Source of the DNA: Saprospiraceae bacterium
GTDB lineage: Bacteria; Bacteroidota; Bacteroidia; Chitinophagales; Saprospiraceae
DNA: 48,349 bases
Reading direction: 5' to 3'
Assembly (NCBI GenBank): GCA_022448955.1
Contig: JAKVCU010000014.1
Location: 1 to 48,349 of the forward strand
Of the stretch, positions 16,688-25,164 are shown one piece after another. The position numbers and the translations under genes are program-made. The number at the start of each line of letters is the position of its first letter. Position 1 is the first letter of the stretch. The notes below the pieces were generated by a model. It had not been told where the DNA came from. It did no database searches and saw only the letters and a list, made by a program, of their open reading frames with translations.

Positions 16688-18163
16688 TTAAGCTAAAAGA
16701 TCGTGCATAATACGACCGTGCACATCTGTTAATCGATATCTACGCCCTTGATGCTTATAGGTTAGTTTTTCATGATCAACACCTAATAAGTGAAGGGCAG
16801 TCGCTTGGAAATCATGAACGTGTACAGGATCTTTCACAATGTTGTATCCAAACTCATCTGTTTCGCCATATGCTATTCCTGGCTTGATACCACCACCTGC
16901 CATCCAAATAGTAAAGCAGCGAGGATGATGATCCCGTCCATAGTTGGCATCGGTCAATACCCCTTGAGAGTAATTGGTTCGGCCAAATTCTCCTCCCCAA
17001 ATCACTAGGGTTTCATCCAGTAAACCTCTTTGTTTCAAATCCAAAACTAATGCAGCAGATGCCTGGTCTACATCTTTCGCCTGACGAGCAATCGCAGAAG
17101 GAAGATTATCATGCTGATCCCAGCCCATGTGGTATAGCTGTACAAAACGGACATCCTGCTCAATCAATTTTCGCGCAAGCAGACAATTAGCAGCATAAGT
17201 ACCTGGCTGCATCGCATCTGGTCCATACATGCGATAAATATATTCTGGCTCATTGGTAATGTCCATAACCTCTGGCACAGATGTTTGCATACGATACGCC
17301 ATTTCATACTGGGCAATTCGGGTCGTAATTTCTGGATCGCCAAACTCTTCCAGTTGTTTATGATTGAGTGCTGCTAATTTGTCCAACATTCTTCTTCTTC
17401 CGAGGCTATCCATACCATCTGGATTCTTGAGATACAGTACAGGATCTTTCCCTGCTCTAAATTGTACGCCTTGATGTAAAGAATGTAAAAAGCCATTTCC
17501 CCAAAGACGAGAATAAAGGGGTTGTCCATTCGGACGCCCTGTCCCCCTAGACAATAGAACACAGAAGGTGGGTAAATTTTCATTTGTGCTCCCTAGTCCA
17601 TAGCTCAACCAAGAGCCCATACTAGGACGCCCAGGTTGTTGCGAACCTGTCTGAAAGAAGGTAATAGCAGGATCATGGTTAATCGCTTCGGTATACATTG
17701 ACCTGACAATACAAATATCATCAGCTATTTTGCCAATATAAGGCAAAAGCTCACTCACATGTGTCCCATTCGAGCCCACTTGATTCCAACCAAAGTTAGA
17801 ACCGACTAATGGAAAAGCGTCTTGGCCAGAAGTCATCCCTGTCAATCGTTGTCCGTTTCTAACAGATTCGGGTAACTCCTGCCCCCTCATTTTATTCAGC
17901 TGCGGTTTGTAATCAAATAATTCTAATTGGGAAGGTCCACCGCTTTGAAAGAGGTAAATAACTCGTTTTGCTTTAGGTGCAAAGTGTGGTAAACCTAAAC
18001 TTCCTCTAGCGCCTGCCTCCGTGATAATCCCACTCTCATTAGACCTAAATAAATTAACGCCTAACAAAGTCCCCAATGCAGCTACACCAATACCTACGCT
18101 TGTTTTAGATAAAAAAGCCCGACGATTCATATTTAACGATCTGTTCTCTAGTATTTTGCTCAT
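16688..18163 (-). CDS. DUF1501 protein with Tat signal
   Basis: 491 residues. The N-terminus has RSLNMNRRAFLSKTSVG, a twin-arginine signal, then a hydrophobic core (GIGVAALGTLLGV). A short extension before the RR pair is usual in this family, so the first Met is kept; Met12 is an alternative. The body shows the DUF1501 (PF07394) pattern, related to the sulfatase/alkaline-phosphatase superfamily: FQSGGPSQLELFDYKP, HVSELLP, NHDPAITFFQTGS, MGWDQHDNLP, IWGGEFGRTNYSQG and GRDHHPRCFTIWMAGGG. The His/Asp-rich motifs suggest metal binding, but no reaction is established. DUF1501 genes nearly always accompany PSCyt1-DUF1549-DUF1553 genes, as here (263 bases upstream). Confidence 0.9.
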   Translation of the reverse strand: MSKILENRSLNMNRRAFLSKTSVGIGVAALGTLLGVNLFRSNESGIITEAGARGSLGLPHFAPKAKRVIYLFQSGGPSQLELFDYKPQLNKMRGQELPESVRNGQRLTGMTSGQDAFPLVGSNFGWNQVGSNGTHVSELLPYIGKIADDICIVRSMYTEAINHDPAITFFQTGSQQPGRPSMGSWLSYGLGSTNENLPTFCVLLSRGTGRPNGQPLYSRLWGNGFLHSLHQGVQFRAGKDPVLYLKNPDGMDSLGRRRMLDKLAALNHKQLEEFGDPEITTRIAQYEMAYRMQTSVPEVMDITNEPEYIYRMYGPDAMQPGTYAANCLLARKLIEQDVRFVQLYHMGWDQHDNLPSAIARQAKDVDQASAALVLDLKQRGLLDETLVIWGGEFGRTNYSQGVLTDANYGRDHHPRCFTIWMAGGGIKPGIAYGETDEFGYNIVKDPVHVHDFQATALHLLGVDHEKLTYKHQGRRYRLTDVHGRIMHDLLA

Positions 18164-18220
18164 TTTCTTTGATTTAAGCGTATGTTTAAATTTTATTCAA
18201 AGGGAAAATCAACAACTTGA

Positions 18221-18243
18221 GCCTGCCTGCCAGCAAAGGCAGG
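18221..18243 (+). repeat. Divergent GCCTGC-type palindromic element
   Basis: CCTGCC (18226-18231) and GGCAGG (18238-18243) pair around 6 bases, preceded by GCCTG. It is related in sequence to the hairpins at 15590 and 27109 but lacks their AAGTAGTT lead. A second small palindrome, CTTAGC-GA-GCTAAG, lies at 18270-18283. Confidence 0.45.
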
Positions 18244-18393
18244 GTTTTGGCTTGGGCCTCATGATGGAGCTTAGCGAGCTAAGTGACTGATCCAATCGAA
18301 CACTATAGTTTTCAAAGCTTTGGTTTCTAGGTAGTAGAAAATTAAACATACTCGTATATAGAAGGAAAGTATGATTTAATATTATACAAAAAG

Positions 18394-18418
18394 GTTGTTG
18401 GCCCTTTCAGCCAACAAC
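18394..18418 (-). terminator. Terminator after the DUF1553 gene
   Basis: On the minus strand GTTGTTGGC pairs with GCCAACAAC (9 bp, 7-base loop) and is followed by CTTTTTG. It begins 9 bases past the stop of the PSCyt1-DUF1553 gene. The DUF1501 gene downstream may therefore rely on partial read-through or its own promoter. Confidence 0.7.
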
Positions 18419-18426
18419 TTATGAGG

Positions 18427-20754
18427 TCAGCTTTTGGTAATGGCCTCATCTAAATTGAAAATGGCATTGGCTACAATAGTGTAAGCTGCCATTTCGGGGA
18501 TTGATAATACTTCTTTCTGTTTATAAGCACCTACAGCGAGATATTGCTCAGCATTTTCTGGCTGACTTTCAAACTGTTGTAACTCTTCTTTATAATAGTT
18601 AACTAGGATATCTAACTCTTCAGCATTTGGTCTTCTGGAAGTTACTTTTCTAAACATGTAAGCAATTCTATCGTCTAAATTTTCATTCTTTTCGATGGCT
18701 TGATAAGTCATTACCCTGCAAGCTTCCAAAATCTGAGGATCATTCATCAAGACTAATGCCTGTAATGGCGTACTTGTATTTTGTCTTTTAACTGTACAAA
18801 AATCACGTGAGGCTGCATCAAAGGTCATCATACTTGGCGGCGGAACTGTTCTTTTCCAGAAGGTGTATAAACTTCGGCGATAAAGCTTGTCACCATCATC
18901 TTCGATATATTTTGCAGTACTTCCACCACCACCACCTGTCTTTTCAGCCCACAGGCCTTCTGGTTGATAAGGTTTGACACTTGGCCCACCTACTTTTTTC
19001 ACCAGCAAACCACTTGTGGCTAATGCATGGTCTCGGATCATCTCGGCAGAGAGACGAGTTCTGGGAGCCCTAGCTAAAAGTTCATTATCAGGGTCAATTT
19101 CGAGCAATTCTGGGCGTATTTTCGCACTTTGTTGATAAGTTGAAGATTGCACGATATACTTAATGGTTTGTTTTACATTCCATTCGTTTTCCATGAAATA
19201 GGTCGCCAACCAATCTAGTAATTCAGGATGGGTAGGTAATGATCCTTGATTACCAAAATCATCAGGCGTACCTACAATTCCTTGTCCAAAAATTAATTGC
19301 CAAAAACGATTTACAGTTACTCTCGCCATGAGGGGGTTTTCTTTACTCAGCAGCCAATCAGCCAATCCTAGGCGATTTCTTGGCAATTCCTTTGGAAAAC
19401 TAGAAATGGATTCAGGGGTTTTGGGCTTTACCGCTACTGTAGGCTGATCATATGCCCCTCTATTTAACACATAGGTCTGTCGAGGCTCTTGCATTTCATC
19501 CATGACCAAAAGTTGTACTTCTGGAACCGTATCCAAGTTATTGATAAATGAAAGCGTTGTTGCCATTTCTTCTTTGGTCAAAATCATAGAAGGGTTAGGA
19601 ATACCTCCATATTTTTCAATAAGTCCATGTTCTGGAACATTATTAAAAAAGCTAAATAATTGGTAATAATTTTCTTGAGAGATGGGATCATATTTATGAT
19701 CATGACAGCGAGCACATTCCATGGTCAATCCTAAGAAGGCCGTACCAAAAGTCTGCGCACGATCTGCCACATACTCCGTACGATACTCTTCCGGAATCAC
19801 GCCACCTTCTTGTGTAATTTTATGATTTCGATTAAAAGCAGTTGCTATAATCTGTTCTTTGCTAGGATCAGGCAACATATCACCAGCCAACTGCCATCTT
19901 ACAAATTCGTCAAAAGGCATATTTTTCGCGTAAGCGTGAATCACCCAATCCCGCCAAGGCCACATGGTACGCTCTAAGTCGTCTTGATAGCCATGTGTAT
20001 CTGCATATCTTGCCAAATCAAGCCATTCTGTGGTCATTCTTTCGGCGTAAGCCTGAGAGGCCAAAAGGCGATCTACTACTTTTTCATAGGCATCTATAGA
20101 ATCATCATTCAAATAGTTATCCACCTCTTCTAAGCTTGGCGGCAGTCCCGTAAGATCGAAAGTTAACCTGCGAATTAACATCTCTTTTGAAGCCAGAGGA
20201 CTCGGCTTTATGCCATTGTTTTCTAGCTTTCGCAAAATAAAATGATCGATTTCGTTATGCACCCAGTCTTCATCCTCCACCTTCGGAACAGTTGGCTTTT
20301 GAATAGGAATAAAAGACCAATGCTTTTTCCATTGTGCGCCTTGCACTATCCATTTTTTTAATAAGGCCTTTTCAAAATCTGTAAGCGTCAAATTGGACTC
20401 AGGGGGTGGCATTACGGAAGTAGGATCCGCCGTATAAATACGTTCCACTAAAGTGCTATTCACTGCATCATTAGGAATAATAGCATAATGATCCTTGGCA
20501 TTGCCTAGTGCCATAAATGCGCCTTCCTTCGTATCTAAGCGAAGCCCCGCCTCTCTTGTCTGATCATCCATGCCATGACATTTAAAACAACGATCAGATA
20601 AAATAGGCTTTACATGAAAATTAAAGTCAACTACTTCTGGAAGTCGCTTTTGCCCAAAGCTTTGCATCGATTTAGAAGGTTGGCAACTTTCAAATGTGTG
20701 CGCAAACAGAATAACGCAAAAAAATAGGGCTATTATGGGCCATTTTATTTTCAT
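18427..20754 (-). CDS. PSCyt1-DUF1549-DUF1553 exported cytochrome c protein
   Basis: 775 residues. An N-terminal signal (about 5-19) is followed by FESC, a possible but non-canonical lipobox. The Planctomycete cytochrome c domain carries CFKCH at 56-60 and a probable axial Met in SVMPPPES near 114. DUF1549 covers about 160-375 (FILRKLENNGIKPSPLASKE, WLDLARYADTHGYQDD, LTMECARCHDHKYDPISQ). DUF1553 covers about 470-740 (NRLGLADWLLSKENPLMARV, NRFWQLIFGQGIVGTPDDFG, NTSTPLQALVLMNDP). The second CARCHDH motif is conserved in the family and may bind another heme or a metal. It is the first gene of the five-gene block and has a promoter-like sequence upstream. Such proteins are abundant in Planctomycetes and related marine bacteria; their reaction is not established. 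Confidence 0.92.
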   Translation of the reverse strand: MKIKWPIIALFFCVILFAHTFESCQPSKSMQSFGQKRLPEVVDFNFHVKPILSDRCFKCHGMDDQTREAGLRLDTKEGAFMALGNAKDHYAIIPNDAVNSTLVERIYTADPTSVMPPPESNLTLTDFEKALLKKWIVQGAQWKKHWSFIPIQKPTVPKVEDEDWVHNEIDHFILRKLENNGIKPSPLASKEMLIRRLTFDLTGLPPSLEEVDNYLNDDSIDAYEKVVDRLLASQAYAERMTTEWLDLARYADTHGYQDDLERTMWPWRDWVIHAYAKNMPFDEFVRWQLAGDMLPDPSKEQIIATAFNRNHKITQEGGVIPEEYRTEYVADRAQTFGTAFLGLTMECARCHDHKYDPISQENYYQLFSFFNNVPEHGLIEKYGGIPNPSMILTKEEMATTLSFINNLDTVPEVQLLVMDEMQEPRQTYVLNRGAYDQPTVAVKPKTPESISSFPKELPRNRLGLADWLLSKENPLMARVTVNRFWQLIFGQGIVGTPDDFGNQGSLPTHPELLDWLATYFMENEWNVKQTIKYIVQSSTYQQSAKIRPELLEIDPDNELLARAPRTRLSAEMIRDHALATSGLLVKKVGGPSVKPYQPEGLWAEKTGGGGGSTAKYIEDDGDKLYRRSLYTFWKRTVPPPSMMTFDAASRDFCTVKRQNTSTPLQALVLMNDPQILEACRVMTYQAIEKNENLDDRIAYMFRKVTSRRPNAEELDILVNYYKEELQQFESQPENAEQYLAVGAYKQKEVLSIPEMAAYTIVANAIFNLDEAITKS

Positions 20755-21164
20755 TGCGAATGGATAATTTTAATGACAAGATCAAACTAATCAAATATAC
20801 AAATAAAATAAAGCTTCAATTGCCATACATGATGTAATCTTTGGCACATTGCAACTAAAATTAAAATTAAATTACAAAAATAATGCTTCCCCCAAATAAA
20901 CATTACTTAACTTTTACGAGCAAGGCTAAAATATTGGTATCATAAGATGTCAGTCAAAGACGGACAGCATTGAGCTACTCCAAAAACTGTGTATCACTTT
21001 TTGATCGTCAGTAACTTACTTTTTTAGTCTGAGTCTTTTATTGTACGTGCAATTTTATACGAGCACTTAACCTATTATTCAACACTCTTTTTACCATAAA
21101 AAATCATACTTTAGTGATCATCAAAAAATTACTTCCCTTTTTCAAAAAATAGAAAATTAAAGTC
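20755..21164. other. Divergent intergenic region
   Basis: About 410 AT-rich bases between the DUF1553 gene (minus) and the VOC gene (plus). A minus-strand promoter is visible close to the DUF1553 start. No clear promoter for the VOC gene, no hairpin of note and no gene fragment were recognised in the remainder. Confidence 0.5.
20792..20820 (-). promoter_or_regulatory. Bacteroidota-type promoter for the DUF1553 gene
   Basis: On the minus strand ATTG (20820-20817) is followed by 17 bases and then TATATTTG (20799-20792), a perfect TAnnTTTG element. The start codon is at 20754, giving a leader of roughly 30 bases. The spacer is slightly short of the usual 19-21. Confidence 0.5.
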
Positions 21165-21581
21165 ATGCAACCTTTTCATTTAGCATTTCCAGTTACCGAT
21201 TTAAAAAAGACAAGAGAATTCTATGAAGACTTGTTGGGCTGTACGGTTGGAAGAACAGCCGAGCGTTGGATTGATTTCAATTTCTGGGGAAGCCAAATTT
21301 CGGCTCACCTAGTAGATGGTGAGCATCCAGATGCTATAACCAATGCAGTAGATGGCAAAAAAGTGCCTGTTAAACATTTTGGTGCAATCCTAGAAATGGA
21401 TGAATGGAAAGCATTAGCAGAAAAGCTAACTTCTATCGGTACAGAATTTATTATAGAACCTTACGTGCGGTTTGAAGGAGAAGTTGGTGAGCAGGCCACT
21501 ATGTTTTTCTATGATCCAAGTGGTAATGCGATTGAGTTTAAATCTTTTGCAAATTTTGATCAAATATTTGCAACAGAGTAA
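21165..21581 (+). CDS. VOC (glyoxalase/bleomycin-resistance fold) family protein
   Basis: 138 residues, one complete VOC unit with two beta-alpha-beta-beta-beta modules. The likely metal ligands are present: H5 in FHLAFPV, H71 in KHFGAILEM, and E124 in FFYDPSGNAIEFK, with E77 as a possible extra. LKKTREFYEDLLGC is the standard helix after the first strand. Family members isomerise, epimerise or open small molecules, or bind drugs; which applies here cannot be told. The intact metal site favours an enzyme over a binding protein. No operon partner is evident. The start is fixed by the module beginning immediately at residue 1. Confidence 0.88.
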   Translation: MQPFHLAFPVTDLKKTREFYEDLLGCTVGRTAERWIDFNFWGSQISAHLVDGEHPDAITNAVDGKKVPVKHFGAILEMDEWKALAEKLTSIGTEFIIEPYVRFEGEVGEQATMFFYDPSGNAIEFKSFANFDQIFATE

Positions 21582-22155
21582 TCAAATATAAACCATGAGC
21601 TACTCAAATGCTTAACCCAGCTTTGGCAAAAGGTTGAGGTTGAGCTTTCGGTTGTGCTGCTATTTGCGCTTGACGCAAATGCATTTCCTTTTATTTTAAA
21701 AGCATAATTGAAGAGATCATCTCATTTTTGCTTAGTAAGCTGGTTTCAATAGTTCCATCCTATCCAAGCCAAGAAACATATCATAGATTTGAAGGAGCGA
21801 AAAAGAAAGCGTGTGCTTCTTAGTCGCCAAAAGACAATTTATCGCCATTTTATGCATTTCCTCTGCAAGTAAAAAAGATAAGAGCGCTCGTTACCCTAAT
21901 CCTATTTGGATATAAAATTGCAGATCTGCATACCCCCAGCGTTAAAGAGAAGATTGATGATCAAAATAGATTATACCATTAGAAAAGTATATACCTGCTT
22001 AGCAGATATAGAAGTTGGTGAAATTCAGTTCTCATTTTATATACTAGTTGAATCTTATTTGGTAAAGAAAGGCTTGCTCCATAAAATGCGCATAAGAAAG
22101 ATAGTTTTTAACACTATTCCTAAAAGCAAAATACCTACCGACAAGGCACTTGAAT
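21582..22155. other. Gap with one doubtful small frame
   Basis: About 570 bases between the VOC gene and the convergent phosphopantetheinyl transferase gene. A hairpin at 21662-21680 may end the VOC transcript. A 113-codon plus-strand frame (21906-22247) could encode a small basic protein, but its last 92 bases overlap the transferase gene antisense and no family was recognised, so it is not called as a gene. Confidence 0.4.
21662..21680 (+). terminator. Possible terminator after the VOC gene
   Basis: ATTTGCG (21662-21668) and CGCAAAT (21674-21680) pair around 5 bases. They are followed by GCATTTCCTTTTATTTT, which is T-rich but not a clean run. It lies 80 bases past the VOC stop. Confidence 0.4.
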
Positions 22156-22815
22156 TTATGGGTAATCAGAAGCCGCGTTCATTGCTCGAGCGTATACTAA
22201 TATTTGTTGATCAATCCGTTCATATTCTAATTGATAGAATGCGCTGAAATCCTCTTTGATGACTTGACCTGTAAAAGAATTGTTTTCCAAATCATAAGTA
22301 AATGGATCGATAAGAATATGCTGGCAAAAATCTAATGCTCTTCTTCCATAGGCTTTGTAAAGCGCCTCTTTTGCCCCCCAATAAACATGCAAATGCTCTA
22401 TCTTAGTACTATCTTTTAAGCTATCTGCTTCGATTGGGCGCATAAATTTGTGGGCAATACGTTCTATTTTACCAACAATTCTTTGGATATCAATTCCTAC
22501 AGAATAAGGCGCTGCTATTGCTGCTGCATATTCACCTGAATGGCTAATTGAGATATCAAATGGAGAGTATTCCAAACGAGGTTTACCAAATTCGTCTTTG
22601 ATAAAGGCGCCTCGTTTTTCTCTACCTGACATAATATGTACGAGTTGCCTTACGGCAAACCACTGTACGCGTCGAGCCCCCTTCATGGTAGCGAGTTGTT
22701 CTTTTTCTTTGGAAGAAAGCGCCAATTGCGAGGCAAAAAAATCTTCCGATTCTTCAATTTTCCAGATGCCTAATTCTCCAGCTGGAGTTAGTTGACGGTG
22801 ATAAAATAATGGCAT
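22156..22815 (-). CDS. 4'-phosphopantetheinyl transferase, Sfp type
   Basis: 219 residues, normal for the Sfp/Gsp class. The signatures are present: DEFGKPRLE...DISISHSGEYAAA (75-99), the magnesium-binding VGIDIQ (106-111, D109), and WGAKEALYKAYG (146-157), which carries the catalytic glutamate and lysine. The enzyme moves phosphopantetheine from CoA to a serine of acyl, peptidyl or aryl carrier proteins in the cytoplasm. No carrier-protein, PKS or NRPS gene is in the window, so the partner may be the fatty-acid carrier protein encoded elsewhere. The start at 22815 fits the usual N-terminus. The downstream neighbour is convergent and distant. Confidence 0.93.
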   Translation of the reverse strand: MPLFYHRQLTPAGELGIWKIEESEDFFASQLALSSKEKEQLATMKGARRVQWFAVRQLVHIMSGREKRGAFIKDEFGKPRLEYSPFDISISHSGEYAAAIAAPYSVGIDIQRIVGKIERIAHKFMRPIEADSLKDSTKIEHLHVYWGAKEALYKAYGRRALDFCQHILIDPFTYDLENNSFTGQVIKEDFSAFYQLEYERIDQQILVYARAMNAASDYP

Positions 22816-23009
22816 TGAACGAATTTAGTAAACCAAGTTTGATGATTTAAAGTTATTGAATTGAGCAGCCCTAATTGTGATTCGTTATGGAGCTAAATGA
22901 TACAAACTCATTTAATAGGCTTACTCATAAGAAATAAAATACATTAGTACTCCAAAAATTAAATAGGAAGTTATGTATTTTAAAGCCCATTTCATCCCTA
23001 AATTAAAAG

Positions 23010-23921
23010 ATGATTATAAAAACCACAAAAATAGCACAATTAACTGGTCATAAAGCGGCTATTTATGCTGTAGCAAATGGAGTAAAAGATCAACAATTGA
23101 TTTCAGCTGCTGGAGAAGGATGGATTGTAGAATGGGATCTGGAAGCACCTGAATTAGGACATTTACTAGCAAAAATAGAAGCACAAGTCTTTTCCTTATG
23201 TCACTTAAAAAAAGAGGGCATCATTGTGGCAGGCAATATGCATGGTGGTGTACATTGGGTCCATCTTAAAATACCAGAACAAACCATGAATGTGCAGGCA
23301 CATGAAAAAGGTGTTTTCGGAATTTGTAGGGTAAAAGATAGTATTATCACGCTCGGAGGACAGGGGAAATTATGCAAATGGTCAATCAGTGAACAAAGAA
23401 TAACGGAGAGTATTTTCCTCAGTCACCAAAGTTTAAGAAGTATAGATTATAGTGAAGAACGAAGCGAGATAGCTGTTGGCTCAAGCGACAATAACATCTA
23501 CCTATTAGACGCAAAAACATTAGGCCTGAAATATCAATTCACGGCAGCACATGATAATTCCGTCTTTAGTGTTCGTTTTCACCCAACCCAGCCAGTTCTA
23601 ATCTCAGGAAGTAGAGATGCTATGCTGAAGGTTTGGGACTTGGAAAGTAAAGCCATTATTTCTGAACAGGCGGCCCACTGGTTTACTATCAATGACATTC
23701 AATTTCACCCTGAAGGAAAATATTTTGCGACAGCAAGTAGAGACAAAACCATAAAAATATGGGATGCAAAAAATTATAAACTCTTAAAAGTACTCGAAAG
23801 TATTCGAGACTATGGGCATATCAATTCTGTGAATCACCTGCATTGGTCAAAGCATCATTATTACCTTATTTCAGCTAGCGATGATCGATCTATGATGATA
23901 TGGAAAATAGAAGAAACTTAG
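23010..23921 (+). CDS. WD40-repeat protein
   Basis: 303 residues, no signal peptide, so probably cytoplasmic. Blades are visible as repeated GH...V..V......I.SAS.D..I..WD patterns: QLTGHKAAIYAVANG, ISAAGEGWIVEWDLE, TAAHDNSVFSVRFHPTQPVL, GSRDAMLKVWDLES, FATASRDKTIKIWDAK and ISASDDRSMMIWKIE. With about seven blades it should close into one propeller, a protein-binding scaffold. Its last 4 bases overlap the end of the convergent CotH-like gene, a tight convergent pair with no room for a terminator between them. No enzymatic domain is attached and the partner is unknown. Confidence 0.87.
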   Translation: MIIKTTKIAQLTGHKAAIYAVANGVKDQQLISAAGEGWIVEWDLEAPELGHLLAKIEAQVFSLCHLKKEGIIVAGNMHGGVHWVHLKIPEQTMNVQAHEKGVFGICRVKDSIITLGGQGKLCKWSISEQRITESIFLSHQSLRSIDYSEERSEIAVGSSDNNIYLLDAKTLGLKYQFTAAHDNSVFSVRFHPTQPVLISGSRDAMLKVWDLESKAIISEQAAHWFTINDIQFHPEGKYFATASRDKTIKIWDAKNYKLLKVLESIRDYGHINSVNHLHWSKHHYYLISASDDRSMMIWKIEET

Positions 23922-24961
23922 CCTTTCTTTTTTTCTAACTCTTTGAGCCGTATATTTTCAGGTGTATAATTTAACAATTCTTCTTTTTCTATACATTCAT
24001 AAAAGCTTTCTAAATAAGCTAAAATATCAGCTCTAGTCGCTTTACTAAGCTTACTAAATTGGTCAACGTATACCAAAATATCTTTCTCTCGCTCTTTAAA
24101 AATAGATTTAACCAGATTAGAATAATCATCTTCTTCACTACTTCCAAGGAAACGTCTTTCTCTACAATTTTTCAAATTATAATTGGGGTCAGGAATGGCA
24201 TAAGGTGCGTTGACTAGGCCACAAAAGTCAAAATCATAGGGTACTAAAAATGCGGCACTACCATCGTTAGGAATTAGGAGTTTTATATTTCTTAACAACT
24301 TTAGAGAATAATCGGTGTTGCCAATCATAAACTGAAACAAGTTAATCTTACGAATAATTTGTTGATCAATTTTACTCTCATTATAATTAAAACAATCTTC
24401 ACAAAGCTTAGCATCAAAGCGGTCCGCCATCTCATCTTCATCTTCTATGAGGATACCATAACGTTTCATACTTTTATTATTGATGGTATTTTTATACTTG
24501 ATTCTTACAATTTGGGTTCGCAAGTGCTTGTCAGAAATTAACTCGAACAACTTATAAGCTAAATATTCTTTTAAAATATATTCATTCGACTCCCAATTGC
24601 TCAAACAGGGCGTCACTAATTTGATTTTCTTGTGTTTTCTAAATCCTTCCGCCTTTAATTCATCTTTAGAAAATCGAATACTTAATGGAGGAATAGCACA
24701 TACCCTTTTTCGATACTTACCCCTTGTTTTGAGTCTAATATTCCAATGGCGTTTGACCTTAGTTTTGGTTTTATAGGATAATTGTGCAGCAAATAACTCT
24801 CCACTATTTTTCAATGCAATGATGCTATCCAAAGGCAAATTGAGCGTCATCTCTTTTACATCCATCAACTCTTCTAATATAGTAGGCTTAGCCTGATCTA
24901 ATTGGTAAAAGCTATAGAAAAAAAGTGAAACGATAATGAGTGAAACGAGCTTCAATTTCAT
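23918..24961 (-). CDS. Exported CotH-kinase-like protein, paralogue 1
   Basis: 347 residues with a signal peptide (about 3-20). The body follows the layout of CotH-type atypical kinases: an N-lobe strand with TRGKYRKRVC and PPLSIRF (79-97); K114 in KLVTPCL; a helix with LKEYLAYKLFE (130-140); a catalytic-loop-like FMIGNTDYS (211-219, N215 and D217); RNIK (224-227); and a metal-site-like VPYDFDFCGLVNA (240-252, D243 and D245). It shares all of these with the gene at 37606, so the two are paralogues. CotH of spore formers phosphorylates coat proteins; assignment to this fold is by motif reading and is not proven. The cargo of an exported kinase here is unknown. It is divergent from glgB, 203 bases away, and overlaps the WD40 gene by 4 bases. 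Confidence 0.72.
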   Translation of the reverse strand: MKLKLVSLIIVSLFFYSFYQLDQAKPTILEELMDVKEMTLNLPLDSIIALKNSGELFAAQLSYKTKTKVKRHWNIRLKTRGKYRKRVCAIPPLSIRFSKDELKAEGFRKHKKIKLVTPCLSNWESNEYILKEYLAYKLFELISDKHLRTQIVRIKYKNTINNKSMKRYGILIEDEDEMADRFDAKLCEDCFNYNESKIDQQIIRKINLFQFMIGNTDYSLKLLRNIKLLIPNDGSAAFLVPYDFDFCGLVNAPYAIPDPNYNLKNCRERRFLGSSEEDDYSNLVKSIFKEREKDILVYVDQFSKLSKATRADILAYLESFYECIEKEELLNYTPENIRLKELEKKKG

Positions 24962-25083
24962 ACAACTTAAAAATTAGTTTCCACTAAATTACTAATAGTC
25001 TACTTATGTTTCATACACTTTGTGTAATAGAACTTATGAAAATTATCTTTAAAAAAATAACTCTCCAAAATAGTTTTTCTAAT

Positions 25084-25122
25084 TTTGAAAGGTCTTTTCA
25101 AATAGTTAGTGTAAAAAACACA
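25084..25122 (+). promoter_or_regulatory. Two inverted repeats upstream of glgB
   Basis: TTTGAAA (25084-25090) and TTTCAAA (25096-25102) form a 7-bp inverted repeat. Next, TTAGTGT (25106-25112) and ACACAC (25118-25123) give a GTGT/ACAC repeat. A weak TATCTTTA at 25133-25140 may be the -7 element, 25 bases before the start codon, so both repeats would lie in or just above the core promoter. Operator function is inferred. Confidence 0.35.
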
Positions 25123-25164
25123 CGAAGTTTTATATCTTTACACACCTGATCAAAAAACGAACCA

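Noticed and set aside
20971-21605. TGAGCTACTC repeated at 20971-20980 and 21596-21605 on both sides of the VOC gene, like target-site duplications
   Set aside because: Only 10 bases, a near copy also occurs at about 9489, and no transposase or terminal inverted repeats are present.
21906-22247. 113-codon plus-strand frame between the VOC and phosphopantetheinyl transferase genes
   Set aside because: The last 92 bases lie antisense over the transferase gene, no domain is recognisable, and composition is not gene-like.
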